NCBI GenBank assembly: GCA_032718475.1
Contig: JAUCBJ010008172.1
Coordinates: 1 to 64,000 of the forward strand
Source: Nemertoderma westbladi
Lineage: Eukaryota > Xenacoelomorpha > Nemertodermatida > Nemertodermatidae
Direction of reading: 5' to 3'
Length of the DNA: 64,000 bases
Shown: positions 19,633 to 31,141 of the stretch, piece by piece
How the letters are laid out: every line of letters starts with the position of its first letter
Position numbering within the stretch: the first letter of the stretch is position 1
Made by a program: the position numbers and the translations under genes
The notes under the pieces: model-generated
Seen by the model: the letters and a program-made list of their open reading frames with translations, nothing else
What the model was told of the DNA's origin: nothing
Database searches by the model: none

Positions 19633-20333
19633 GACTTCAATGTGGTACGCCTGGAAGGCGCCACGTGGGACTTACAAACTATTAAGTACAAATTCAAACT
19701 GATGCAAATAATTAAATAAGTGCAATTATATGTACGTACGTAGTAATCAGTAGTTTAGCAATGAAATATACGTTCGAAGTAAGTACTATAGTCATTCAAC
19801 CTTTCTCAATTAGCTACTGGGACTGGGGGGCTAACTGACTATGGTACTATGGACGAGACACCAGACGACTTCACATTTCTTGAGTACGACGGCACAAAGG
19901 GGGAGTGAGATTCGTCAGAAGGGATGGGGTAGTCAAAGGGAGGTCGAGTAGAGGTGATAGTGCAGAGTGCAGAGAGAGTGCGAATACAATTCAAGTGTGT
20001 GGGAGGAATAAGAGGCTGAGTAAGGGACAGGGAAGTCCGAGAGTTAAGCGGTAGTGAGGAGAAGTAGAGGAGAGTCAGGGTGGGAGCAGAGTGGAGTTAA
20101 AGTGGCGAAGTGTTGGGGAAACAAAAGTCGTGTGAGGAGCGCACGATCGGCCCGACATGGGACGCCAGGCGAAACGGGTAGCGATATCATACCCATAGGG
20201 AGCGGCCTGGAAAGCCGGCTCCGAAAGAAAATAGTTCCACCCCACACCCGATAATAGATCGGGATCCAGCGGAATTGTAGCGCACTTTAAGGTGGATGCT
20301 ATCTTCTCACCGGGAAGATAGCATGGGGGGGAG
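19633..20333 (+). other. BEL-2 3' untranslated region with polypurine tract
   Basis: No coding region. It ends in a G-rich tract GGGGGGGAG (20325-20333) directly against the 3' LTR, the expected place for the plus-strand primer (polypurine tract). Confidence 0.75.
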
Positions 20334-20882
20334 TGTTAGCTTATTCAATTCAGCTAACACAAACCCATAAAGTCAACCGTTAAGCAATATTGGGGGCCAC
20401 GAGATTGGGTAACCAACAACTCGTGTCACCCCAACAAAGTGGGAAGGAGAACCACACAATAAGGGTCAGGGGCCAAACCCCTAACAGAGGGAGAATAGCT
20501 GGAGTGAACGGAAACACTCCAAAGGGCGCCAACAGGGACATTAGCCAATCAGAGGGGGGAAAGGCATCGGTTAGGTACAGTAACAAGGCCAACCCGTGCA
20601 ATATAACCAGTTGGCAGTAATCATCTCATTCAGTTATCTCAGTGTTATTGGTGTTACAGTAGCAATAGTTTAGCTAGGGAAGTACAGGGATTTCAATTAC
20701 CGTTTCCCGCCTTCCGTGTACAACAACGTATTATCAGTTATCTCATTACCAGTTATCTATATCTATATATACCCGAATGTTATACACGACGAATAACGCA
20801 AACTCTTTCACCTTTCACACACGGCGGGGACGCGTGAATTGACAAACCGGATAAACCGGGATCCTTCCTGGATCCCGTCACA
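20334..20882 (+). repeat. BEL-2 3' LTR
   Basis: 549 bp, same length as the 5' LTR with about seven substitutions, followed by the target duplication TTGAC at 20883-20887. Confidence 0.93.
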
Positions 20883-21475
20883 TTGACATTTGTGTTGTTT
20901 CGAGGGATGAAAATAACCTTGGTGTCGAAGTTGTGGGACAAATATATCCCGTTTTTGTTAACGGTTGATGTGTACCTCATACTAACCTCATCGATATTCT
21001 CGTTAACATTCTTATCTATGTTAAAGTCGAGCAAACAGAATTCATCCACTCTGAGATTCAACCCATCGTAATATAGAACACCCTTCCGCTGTCTACCTAT
21101 ATCATCCGCTTCCCAAACGCCGACAAATCGTTGCCCTTCAAAGTCGTAGATATATTCAATGTACCCACAATCTTCGAACTCCATAAAATTCTCATCATGA
21201 ATTTCCTTCTTTTTTGGTTCAATACGGGAAAGAACGACTTTGCTGTAGATGCTTTGTAAGACAGCTAGAATTTTTCGCGAGATAAAAATTGATGCGCCGT
21301 TTTTCCCAATGCGTAAGTACGCATGATTTATTGGTGTTATAAGCAAATTGCCTCGGGTGTATTCCTTGTAATATTCAACGGCTATTTTATTATAATTGAG
21401 GAAGTCAAACAGGAATCTTATGTTCTGGTAAGTAAGACTTACCGATTCTTGCACGACATTGCGTCCTTTGGTATC
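20883..21475 (-). pseudogene. Gene Y, left copy, central segment
   Basis: Central about 195 codons of gene Y on the minus strand, bounded by BEL-2 on the left and LINE copy 2 on the right. It carries SVSLTYQNIRFLFDFLNY, an ITPINHAYLRIGKNG block, and YIYDFEGQRFVGVWEADD. It aligns throughout with 48484-49060 on the right arm. No domain is recognised. The EYYKEYTRGNL...RIGKNG stretch recalls a PC4-type single-strand-binding fold only loosely, which I do not claim. Confidence 0.75.
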
Positions 21476-21924
21476 ACTACTACTACTACTACTAGGATCG
21501 GCATGCTGCATTGCAGCTGCATTTTTAAGAATGCTGTGCCGGCTTGTCAACAAAATTGCACCGCCACAACTCCCTATCACCCATGACATTTGCTAGATCA
21601 TCCGCATCTTTAAGGCCAGTGTCCTTTAAGATGCGTCTCAAGAAAGTCATGGGCTGTCCACCATGCTTATTCACTCCATGAGGCTGCCAAAGTACAAGAT
21701 TATGCACTGGCTGGTCCTCACGGCGAAAGCAATGTCCTGCAAAGCGGAGGCGATTTTGTTCTAGTGTCAAGCTTGGGGGAACCAATGAGACACCTCCAAT
21801 GTTATATAGTGTCTGGTTGGAGATGTGTGCATTGTACTTGACACAATGAACCCGGCGTAGCATTCTTGTGAATGTGCCATCCAGAGATTTGGTGTCCTCA
21901 GCAGTTAGAGCCCAGCATGGACTC
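21476..21924 (-). pseudogene. LINE copy 2, 3' part
   Basis: Nearly identical to the 3' part of LINE copy 1 (about 474-904) and ending in a longer CTA microsatellite. With 34494-34608 it forms one 5'-truncated LINE insertion in gene Y, flanked by GTATC (21471-21475 and 34609-34613). It is split by BEL-A at GACTC. Confidence 0.88.
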
Positions 21925-23085
21925 TGTTTGCGCTTTTAAGACCTTTGACAGTTTAACCTGCCAAATTAGGATGTCTTTTGGATGATATATATTCTTTAGC
22001 TTATGACGAGTATTTGATACACTACATTAGCCGAAGCCAGTCTATGCGCAATCATTCACCCGCTGGATATACCCGGGAGACTGAATTCGGAGCTTAATGA
22101 TTGATGGTGTAAGCCTACCGTATTATTCGACTGATCGTAATATATAATCTCTGACAAATATTATTCACTTTCGGGAAATATTAACAGTTCCTTTAGGACG
22201 TGGCGCTCTAAATATATAAACAGAGTTATGGCTTAAACTAGACACAACGAAAAGGCTATAGATTTACGTATATGGCGCATTCTTTAGGAGATGCTTTGTT
22301 ATCAGTTACAATCATACACAATGCTGCACAATACTGCACACTAATCTGCCGACCTTCACTAAATTTGGTCACGTATAAAGAGAGCAATATATGTCGGGCA
22401 TATGAAATAGCATTAGATTCACTTCAAACCACTTAACATAGGTCGCAATCGTTTATTTGTAACCGGTCTCTCTAACCTTTAGTATATCAAGAAGGTGGGG
22501 TATCTGACTATTGATCAGTATTCCGATATAATATTTCATCAACCAATATAATGAATAATCGACAGTAAAAGCAGTAATATTAGTAAGATATGGTAAGTAA
22601 GTAAGATATGAATTGCATAGAATTGGTTTGATAAGATTGATAACAGATATACGTTCTATAATTAAGCCTACTAATGTAAAGCTAAAGAATGCTGATATAC
22701 GGAGGTGCCAAAAGCCGATGTTCTTAGGCTCTGGGCAAAAACATAACACTGAACTACTGAGTTCTGTATCCACCTCCAACACAGAGACAAAAAACGCTCT
22801 GATTGGTCAACCGAACAACGAGAGAACAAAGAAACAAAGAAATGTCGACGTGGCAATATCAGCTGTTAGCCGTCGTCATGGTAGCGACACTGTTTTCAAG
22901 AGTATCGAGCTTATTGCGTCCCGAAATTGCGGATTATGTCCTCTAAAGTACAAATACAGAAGAAATGGCTTTTATGTCCTCTAAAACACCAGTACAGTAA
23001 GGACACGGCCTTTTTATGCCCAGTAAACCAACTACAGAGTACTTTACGGGTAAAATAACCAGCTAATTACGCAAAAGCTTTTACA
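21925..23085 (-). repeat. BEL-A 3' LTR (left)
   Basis: 1161 bp, TGTTTGCG...TTTTACA in plus-strand reading. On the minus strand the purine-rich CTGGGAGCGG (23095-23086) abuts it and is the likely polypurine tract. Confidence 0.93.
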
Positions 23086-23160
23086 CCGCTCCCAGAAAAT
23101 GGGATTTAAGTCTATAAAATATAACAAATCACAGTTTCTAAAATATAAAGATACTCTAAA

Positions 23161-23480
23161 CAGTTAGTCTTTCTTACGCAGACGGCGTTTACGCAGTTTT
23201 TTGAGGCTAGCAAGAGTCCTTTTCTCTTTGGGGCGAGCCACTTTACTAGGAGGGCTATAAATCCTGGGTGAAGGGTGCAATATGATTGCATCAGAAGGTG
23301 TAGGATTATGGTCGGGGTATCCGCCGTTTCGATATGCTTCTCCTCGAGCTGATTTTCCTCCGCTCGTAGCTGGATACGTCCATCCAAAACTCTCGCAGAG
23401 AATGGGGTTGTCTAAGTTCGATACCTTCTTAGAGATTCCGGATTTCACAATCGAACTGAGATAAAGACAATTCGTTTATC
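23161..23480 (-). CDS. BEL-A small ORF with a basic C-terminus
   Basis: A short minus-strand frame ending at about 23164. Its last residues are strongly basic: VARPKEKRTLASLKKLRKRR and a few more. The same peptide end is kept in BEL-B (about 55204-55440) with few changes, including SGGKSARGEA and SPPSKVARPKEKRT. The start is unclear because the frame opens with a non-ATG codon, so it may be the 3' part of a spliced ORF or follow ORF3. Function unknown; a nuclear-localisation or RNA-binding tail is possible. Confidence 0.45.
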
Positions 23481-23555
23481 GCTTGGACTTGCTGTTACAA
23501 CTTACGTTTATCTGAACAAACGCAGGTTTCCTTTCTGATCTTTGTAGAATAGCGT

Positions 23556-24686
23556 TTAACTCGTTTGGTACAACGTTCTCCGCCACTCTGGTGACAGGTT
23601 ATATCGTGTCAAGCCGGGACGATGGTAAGGGTTAAACGGCGATATTAAATGTCCGCGTCCCAATCCGGCTAGGTAGAATGGGCTAATATCTAGGAAGCCC
23701 ACAACTAGGGTGCCACCGACTAATTGTTCAGGTAACACTAGATCTTTGAGCAGTGAGTACAGCTCGGGAGGATCCGTCATACTAATAGGATCAAGAGTCT
23801 GAAGTCTCACTAGGGAATGAGGAGTTCTGATCGAGTATTCCGAAACTCTGATCATTGGTTTATTTAAGGATCGTCTGAGTCGAACGAGCGTAGGTGATAC
23901 ATCGAACAAGTTTCGCTCGAAACTCCCGTAAGTATAGCGAGTAAAACCGTGTTTAAAGCAACGTCTCCGCGGATGTTTATGTCTTTCCGTTTGTTGGTTG
24001 GGTCTTGGGCATTCATCGCAATAATACCCAAAAACGTACGTCTTGTAGGGGAAACGCGAGTGATCTTTCTCCAGCTTACAATATTCCTCCATCCGTTCGA
24101 AGCTATTCGGTACAACAGGTAGCGGTCGATCGGCGGTAAGATACATCATAGGGGAATAGAGCCGTTTGAGTTCTACCATGCGGTCATGATGTATACCTTG
24201 AGGATATCGAGTTTCTAGATTTTGTTGACTGGCAATATTGAGATATGTTTCTATCAGGAATTCCAGATAATCGTTGAAGTCGCTGCGTTTATCCGGCTCC
24301 TCAACGTCTTCTCTTTCGAGTCTGTTTCGAATAGAATTCTCGTGTTCCATTCTCGGTTTATCGTTCCGCCTCCGCTGGGTAGGATATTTCAATCGTACCA
24401 TTTCCCTTTTGGTGTCGACATTGTCCGTATCGTGTAAATCGATAGGATGACCAGTAGTTAAGAAGTCCACATACGTACCATTACGATGCGTATAGCGAGC
24501 GGTGAATTTCTTATAGTCCAACTCACACGTGAGCTGCTCTTGGGACATTGGCGGTTCGATATAACGACCATCGTCCTCCGCAGCAGTTGGACCAGCGTCG
24601 CCGTGTATCAAGCTATCAACAAACGCTTGTAAAGGTAGAGTATATCGCTCCCTGATACCAAGATCATCTTCTATCAACTCAATCAT
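23556..24686 (-). CDS. BEL-A ORF3, unknown protein with a Cys/His cluster
   Basis: I do not recognise this 376-codon ORF. It is intact in BEL-A and lies between the Gag-protease ORF and the 3' LTR. Visible features are an acidic start, an R/D-rich central region, and a possible metal site with YYCDECPR, then HKHPRRRCFKHGF. No signal peptide or clear membrane helix is visible. BEL-B has the same region (about 55595-56450) but riddled with shifts and deletions. It shows no similarity by eye to BEL-2 ORF3, so two BEL lineages here have independently placed an extra ORF in this slot. Confidence 0.65.
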   Translation of the reverse strand: MIELIEDDLGIRERYTLPLQAFVDSLIHGDAGPTAAEDDGRYIEPPMSQEQLTCELDYKKFTARYTHRNGTYVDFLTTGHPIDLHDTDNVDTKREMVRLKYPTQRRRNDKPRMEHENSIRNRLEREDVEEPDKRSDFNDYLEFLIETYLNIASQQNLETRYPQGIHHDRMVELKRLYSPMMYLTADRPLPVVPNSFERMEEYCKLEKDHSRFPYKTYVFGYYCDECPRPNQQTERHKHPRRRCFKHGFTRYTYGSFERNLFDVSPTLVRLRRSLNKPMIRVSEYSIRTPHSLVRLQTLDPISMTDPPELYSLLKDLVLPEQLVGGTLVVGFLDISPFYLAGLGRGHLISPFNPYHRPGLTRYNLSPEWRRTLYQTS

Positions 24687-26318
24687 ATCTGCTATATAAA
24701 TTTATCCATATTATAATGAGTTTATATTTAGGCGAGCGGGCGTCGCTGCCTACCCCTCTCTGCCCCCGGACAGTGCGAGATCCTCAGCGCTGGTGTACTT
24801 TCGCCGAAGTGCCTATCGCCAATGTCGTAGCTGCACAACGACTACAACAACCAGAACGAGCCACTCCACCGTCCGTCCCAAAGGCTTAGATATACTTCAG
24901 GTTCTTACTGGAGAGTTAGGGTTACTTTCACAATTGCGACTCGCTACTGTAAACACACCTTAGTAGTAACATTCACCTACAAACACACAAATTCAACACA
25001 ACTGCAACAAACTGCACACATTCGGGCCATTTGTCCGTTAGTCAGTACCTTCCAGAATGTCACTGTATTTATTATGTATCCTTGGATACTAGCAGTGCGC
25101 TATTTATTCCCTATGCTATTCAATGGGGCATGCTTTCTATTGTTCTTTTAACTCACTTCTAATTCTAGCGTGGTTGTTGCCATGGTGACATTATGGAAAG
25201 CTAGCGGTAGAATTAGGGTAATTCTCATGCATACAGATCTGGGATGCTATTTAATAGTAATTCTTTAATGGTCAATATCCCCTTTATACATGATTCTATG
25301 AATTTTATCGGCTATTGACTATACATTGGAGATTCTCGCACACAAATACACTTAATAGAGTGAATCTCTGCTCCCATGATCTATTAATTAATGGAATTTT
25401 GGGAATGTTATAAATTGTATAAAATGACAATTTATTAAATTCATTGAAATATCTGAATTTAAATTTATTCCCGTAAATTTTATTATTTAATGTTAAATAA
25501 ACGTAATGTTATTCCAGAACGTGTCTGGGGACTGGGATCCTGGATTCTAGGAATTTTGTCTTTTTAAGAGTATCGGTAAGTGCTACGATATCTTAATCGA
25601 CTAGAATGTTAAAGGATCTAAAATTTGACAGATTTTGTAAATATTAATAATTAATATTTAGGATGGGCACCAGTTTATTCCAGAACTTGTCTGGGGACGT
25701 TAACCACTGATTCTAGAATTTTGTCTTTCAAGTATATCGGTGGGTGCCGCGATATCTTAATCGACTAGAATTACAGATGGTCAAAGGGTTTAACAGATTT
25801 ATTTTGCGTTATACGCTACTGTTAAAGGGACATCACGCTACTATATGTATTATTTAATATACGGTATGAGAGCAATATCGCACGAAGCAATGTCAGTGTG
25901 AAGAGGCAAGTCGTTTCCAAGGTCTACCCAGAGCTTGGTTTAGCCGAGACATGAGGATCTGAACTTTGCATTCCTAATACTCTGCCTACCAATAATACTT
26001 AAATATAGTAGTGGCTTTATTGTACTTTAATAAGTACGGATATTTCATCTTACTGTAGTCACGTATTTATAATATGATACGGACAGTAAGGAAAGAGAAA
26101 AATAATTATTTCTCGCCGTCGCACTAAATATAATATACATAATTAACTAATAAACGCGAATATATTGCACTAATCTACTAAATAATCGCTAAAATAACAT
26201 TCTACTAAATAAAATTAAAGAAAACGATTATAATAAAATTACATAATAATACATACATAATATAAAATAATAAAAATAAATATAAAATAATGTAGTCACA
26301 CACCCACTCCGTATGTTG
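24687..26318 (-). other. BEL-A spacer with a duplicated block of about 170 bp
   Basis: No coding region. A block starting TTATTCCAGAAC(G/T)TGTCTGGGGAC and ending CGATATCTTAATCGACTAGAAT occurs twice, at about 25510-25610 and 25675-25770. The same doubled block is in BEL-B (about 57275-57375 and 57456-57552). A conserved block runs from CACGTATTTATAATATG to CTCGCCGTCGCAC at about 26060-26125. Confidence 0.7.
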
Positions 26319-29300
26319 TTACGTTATGGAGTCCCTAGATATTTGTTGGATTAGGGAGGTGGTCGTGGGAAGAGTATCTTGCCTTCCATAGTTTCCGGAC
26401 AGTTTTCGGTCTCTTTCCAGTAAACATAAACGACCAGCTGGGCGATTGAGTGGTTGTGTTACTTTCTCCGCTCCCTTGGCCTGTCTAATCTTCGCCGGGT
26501 TAAGATGGGGAGGCCATTCATCTTCTTTACTTAGGAAGTCGGGTTCACCTAACCAGTCTGGAGTATCTGTAAGTTCTTGAGGAGTTGCTCCTCTGGAGGC
26601 GATGTCGGCTAGATTGATCGTCTCGGGGCAATGTCTCCGTTGATCTACATTGGAGTTGATGTCGTCATTATCTGAGGAGTATGGTGTTCCCTCAGTTGGG
26701 TCGTCAACTTCACTGCTCTCCACTTCCCGTTCACTTAATTGATATACCTGTTCTTTTGGTAATCTTTCCATAAGAGTTCTACGAGAAGGGCCAGTAAAGT
26801 ACCAACCTACTCTAGTTCTTCCCGCATAAACTTGTAGAGGTTGCGGTTGAGCAGGCCGTTTCTCCAATGTCTCGAGCGCTTCATGCGCATTTTGACCGAT
26901 GAGTATTTGGACTCCAGGGTAATCGGTGTTGAATCTAGGTATTTCAAACTGCTGGGTGAAATCGTCCTCATCCCAGTTATAAGGTTCCACTTGGCTGGTA
27001 GCGAAGTTCTTTATCGCTAACATTTTTACTGACCTTATGCTGTGTTCTCCTAGTTCATCCTGGGGGGTGGACAACGCACCTACATAATAATCTGCGATTA
27101 CTGTAGATTTCCAAACCTGCATAATTCCTGACATGTTTAGCTTAGTTCGGAACTTGGGTTGTCCAGCAAAGATGTCTTCGGCTAGTTCTTTGTCGATGAA
27201 TGTTCCTGTACTACCGGAGTCAAGGAGGGCGTTCACTACATAACTCCTTTTAGGTCCGTGGACCCTTACCTGTACTACAGGAAATTCTCGGATTCCTACA
27301 TTGGAAGGTGGTGCTTTCCAAGATGGTTGTCTGTCAGAAGTAGTTAGGGGGGGCTCGCTGTCGGTGTCTTTTTCATACGTAAGTGCTCGATACACTGCGG
27401 TATTTGTTAGGTAACAGGATTCGTTTTCGTCGGAGAATTCGTCCGTATAGAATCCTTCCATCTCAGAATATTGGTCAGTGTCGTTCACATCACTGAATTG
27501 GACATGTAGTTCGGACTCACTTACCTGACTCGGGCTGTTTCGTTCGAATTCCGTGTGCAACAAGATATGATGTTTTGCGCCGCACTTTGCACACCTTACG
27601 TCGGAGTAACAGGTTCGCCGTTGGTGTCCTCGTCTGAGGCAATTATAACACAACCGCTTATCCCACATGACTTCATGTCTGTCCTTTAGTGATTTCCTCA
27701 GGAATTCATCACACGCACTTAAACGGTGGGGCCCGTCGCACAACACACATTTGGGCTTGATGTTACTTACTTTAACATGTGCTGTGTGGTGCACGCTCGT
27801 TCTTTCCTCGGGCTTTCTCACCTGAATTCTCTTGGGAGACGTAGGAGGAGTTTTTCTTACCTGTTCTCTCCTGTCATTGGTTCGAGACTTGAATTTACTT
27901 ACCTGTTCTTTAGGCGTTTTATTGACATAATAAGCTCTATCAGTGTCTTTCCTGCTATCCTCTCCTTGAGAAGTCTGGCTTTCGCTGTCGTCTGTATAAC
28001 ACACTGGTATTACCCTTCTCCTAGAAACGGGTTTCTCACTTACCTTGTTTTCCAGTGTCTTCTCTCTGGACTGCCTTAGGAGCTGTAATTTCACTTCTCT
28101 ATCTAAGAATGACATGAGATCAGCCATGGTAGGGTCTCGTTGTTGTTGTTCCATCATATATAACACTTTCTTGTCCCAGCGTGTACCTACTCCACCCTTG
28201 GGCAAAGTAGATGCTAAGGCTCCTACAACCATAGAATTCTGGTATTCATGAGACTTACCTAACCAATCTAGTTGTCTACAGATCTCCTGAATCTCGTCGG
28301 AAAACTCTATAATCCCGCTGCTAAGAAACTTTCGGGGCGCCATTAATTTCGCATATAAATACCTAGCTATGTTAGTCCTATTACCATACCTGATGTTTAG
28401 TGTATCCCAAACTTGTCTTAATCCATCAGGATGTCCAATAAACTTTGACGCCATTAACTTGTGAGATCCTTCCAAGCACTCGATGAGGAATCTAAGTTTC
28501 TCTCCGTTGGATAGCACAGAGTTCTGTATGTTATCTTTGTAATATTCATTAAAAGGTAACCATTTCATCTCATCTCCATTGAACTTGACTATCTCTCCAA
28601 CCTTTACCGCTTGCCGGGCTTCGGATTTAGCCATTTGACGCGTAAAACTTTCTTGGGCCATCGTGTTATTTAATATCGAATTATCGGTATAGAAATTTCT
28701 CGGATTATGATCCGGTCTATAGGGAATATCATTATCAACAGGTCTATAATTACCCTTAATAGGGTTGACTATAGGAGTTTCTACTTCGCTAGCAGTATAT
28801 ATGCGTGTAGGCTCCACACCTTGTGCATGAGATACTTCAGACCTAACAGGTTGACACATTGTTACAGGGGGTGGTGGTATACCCTTTTGAGTATTTACTA
28901 ATTTATCGCGTTCTAGCGCGATACTTTGCTGCACTTCTTGCAACTCTAATCTACTTTCCCTTACTGTGCCCTTGAATTGCTGAACGGTCTCCTGCATCTG
29001 TCCGAGCAGGAGATCCATCCCCCGTCGTCTCTCATCCACCCATTCAACCGCCGAAGCGGGATTCGCCAACGTTGTAGCGGGCGGACGAGGGACAACGGGC
29101 GACAAATCATGAATATTTCGCTCGGAGTCCAGGGCATGAACTGTCTCATGGGCTGTTCTGCTGGGCACAGGTAGCTTAGTGCTGTGCAAAGGGAATTGAG
29201 AGGTAGGTTCAGGGAGTACAGGTGTCTCTACGACCGAAAGGGTGGCTTCGGGAAAAGGCCTAATTATTTCAGGCTCATCTACTATAGTAGGGAGTCTCTC

Positions 29301-30185
29301 TATTGTAATTATTTGGTCTGTGGGTTCTATACTACCTAAGTTGGTGTTATTTAGTTGCCTTCGTACAGCTGGAGGCAAATCAGGCAATTTCTGACGGTGG
29401 GATGTTCTTTTACGTCTGCTTAGATGAGATCTATTTCCTTTGCCTTCAGTGTCGGTGGTATCGCCTTCCTCAGATGATGTATAACCTTGTCTTTTAGGAG
29501 TAGATCGATTCATCATCTGCATATTACTAGCTGTTAACTGTTTATTAAAGTTGTCTTGTCTCTCTTGAAGATTTTCCAACTCTAGTTGGGTTGTCTCTTC
29601 AGATGCCCTCCGTTCTGCTTCTGCCACTGCTATTTTTCTTTCCGCTTCGGCCACCTTTCTTTCCGCTTCTGCTGCTGCCACTTTTCTTTCCGCTTCGGCC
29701 GCCTTTCTTTCAGCTTCTACTGCTGCAGCTGCCACCTTTCTTTCCGCTTCGGCCGCCTTTCTTTCCGCTTCTGCTGCTGCAGCTGCCACCTTTCTTTCCG
29801 CTTCGGCCGCCTTTCTTTCGGCTTCTACTGCTGCAGCTGCCGCTTTTGCCTCTGCCGCTGCCGCTTTTGCCTCTGCCGCTGCCTCTGCCGCTTTTCTATC
29901 CACTTCTACCGCTTTTCGTTCCGCTTCTGCCGCTGCCACTACCGCTGCTGCTGTCTTTCTATCTTCTATACGTTTTTTCTTTACTTGTTCTTCTTGAACC
30001 TTAGCGATGCGGATGCTTTCATTGAATTTAGCTTGGTTCGCAGCTAACCTATCCACATCGATTGCATCCAACACACGCTGGGCTCCTTCACTATTAGGGC
30101 TAAGCCCCTCTAACCTTCTCCTCAACTCTTCATCACCTAAAAAACGTTGATAGTCTGACAGATAGATGTCAATGGCATCCCTCTA
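26319..30185 (-). pseudogene. BEL-A Gag core, knuckles and protease; RT deleted
   Basis: A long minus-strand frame (about 1,270 codons from 30125, open back to a one-base shift near 30185). Order: alanine/glutamate/arginine-rich coiled coil, disordered linker, BEL Gag core (KFNGDEMKWLPFNEYYKD to LDREVKLQLL), zinc knuckles with CYNCLRRGHQRRTC and CAKCGAKHH (about 27560-27660), and retropepsin with NALLDSGSTGTFID (about 27190-27235). After VDDPTEGTPYSSDNDD the sequence jumps to TINLADIASRGATPQEL, the C-terminal tail of BEL RNase H. RT and nearly all RNase H are missing between them, and no integrase follows. Gag and protease look functional apart from the shift. Confidence 0.85.
29600..29960 (-). 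repeat. Ala/Glu-rich coding minisatellite in BEL-A Gag
   Basis: Tandem units translating as AEAERKAAEAERKVAAA-type blocks, forming a long predicted coiled coil. BEL-B has only a short remnant here (about 61400-61470), so the array has expanded or contracted between copies. Confidence 0.88.
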
Positions 30186-31129
30186 TGCGGTTTCTCTGCC
30201 GTCGCTTCACTTTCCACTTGGGAAAAAGTAGCGTCTGTTGATTCTCCATGGGTTGAGCGCTCCTCCAGCTGAGCTTTCCACTGAGCTGTTCCTTGAACCT
30301 GGCGACTCACCCGTTGAAACCAAGTCTTTACGGCAACTTGCAACGACGTGTCTTGTCTTCTTTTAGAAGCCTCCTCAAAGGCCGATAAGATTAGCCTAAT
30401 TCGCAGAATTCTTTCTCTAACTTGATAAAGCAGTTGTCCCTGCTCTTGAGGTCCTTGAGGTTGTTGAAACAGTTGTTCTTTTACTCGCTCCATAGAGCTG
30501 AAGAATCCCTGTGCGTATCCGGCTGCGGACCTCTTCCACACAGCTGGATCGATGGTTTCCTTGGCTACTCCCATCCGGTGTATGTCTTCCCAGGCAGCTT
30601 CTGATAAATCAAACGGGAGTCCGGGTCCGGGGAAGTTCCATTGCGACTCGACCATAGACTTCAGTTCTTCCCTTGTGTATCCCTCATAACTATCTTTAGT
30701 TGATCGCTTACTTCTCGCCCAATCGATCTGGTGTTCTTCCACCGCGATCAATAACCTAGTGAGTACGGCTGCAGGAAGGATGAGAAGGGGATCCGAATAA
30801 ACCGCATCCGTCATCCTTGCTCCGCGCTCGGGTGTCAGCTCTACAGTATCTTCACTACTGGAGCTGTCGGGCCGCTGAGAAATAAGTTCTTGGCTCGCGG
30901 GTTGTTGCTGTTCCGCTGCTTCTTGGTCCCGCTTGACCTGGGCTCGAGTGCCTATGATAGACCTACGATGTTGGACTAGCCTAGGTTCTGTTATTACTAC
31001 TGGAGGGATGACTTTCCTCACAGTGGGAGGTGAACTGAATTTAGGTGTGGACGGTTCTACACCCTTATCTGAGTCGCAGATAGTTACATCTAATAAACTG
31101 TCTGACAGGTTCTGCTTAGTATCAGACAT
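30137..31129 (-). CDS. BEL-A Gag N-terminal ORF
   Basis: 330 codons from the ATG at 31129-31127 (MSDTKQNLSD). The N-terminus is polar and S/T/P/Q-rich. The middle (about residues 115-300) is helical, with WNFPGPGLPFDLSEAAWEDI and a Q-rich stretch. The C-terminus GESTDATFSQVESEATAE leads into the next frame. Comparison with BEL-B shows one base was lost in BEL-A near 30185, so this and the downstream Gag-protease were one protein. BEL-B lacks the helical middle, which is therefore dispensable or lost in that copy. Role: structural N-terminus of the particle protein (inferred from position). Confidence 0.65.
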   Translation of the reverse strand: MSDTKQNLSDSLLDVTICDSDKGVEPSTPKFSSPPTVRKVIPPVVITEPRLVQHRRSIIGTRAQVKRDQEAAEQQQPASQELISQRPDSSSSEDTVELTPERGARMTDAVYSDPLLILPAAVLTRLLIAVEEHQIDWARSKRSTKDSYEGYTREELKSMVESQWNFPGPGLPFDLSEAAWEDIHRMGVAKETIDPAVWKRSAAGYAQGFFSSMERVKEQLFQQPQGPQEQGQLLYQVRERILRIRLILSAFEEASKRRQDTSLQVAVKTWFQRVSRQVQGTAQWKAQLEERSTHGESTDATFSQVESEATAEKPHRGMPLTSICQTINVF

Positions 31130-31141
31130 GTTTGTTTGCAC

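Larger units (their letters stand above)
6727..20882 (+). mobile_element. BEL-2: full-length BEL/Pao retrotransposon with an extra ORF
   Basis: A 14,156-bp element with 549-bp LTRs and perfect 5-bp target duplications TTGAC (6722-6726 and 20883-20887), inserted in the left copy of gene Y. Internal order on the plus strand is Gag, zinc knuckle, retropepsin, RT, RNase H and integrase, which is the BEL/Pao order. A minisatellite follows, then an 854-codon ORF. The two LTRs differ at about seven positions by eye (roughly 1.3%), so insertion is fairly recent. The coding strand is purine-rich and GC-richer than the host element, so it stands out sharply from its surroundings. Confidence 0.93.

Noticed and set aside
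20883-21475. PC4-like single-strand DNA-binding domain in gene Y
   Set aside because: Only a loose resemblance around EYYKEYTRG and RIGKNG; the required pattern is not clear enough.
22453-22856. Frames of about 60-120 codons present in both BEL-A LTRs
   Set aside because: They are the same in both LTRs because the LTRs are nearly identical; this is not evidence of selection.
29586-30047. Cys/Phe- and Leu/Pro-rich plus-strand frames
   Set aside because: Antisense shadows of the Ala/Glu-rich coiled-coil repeat of BEL-A Gag.
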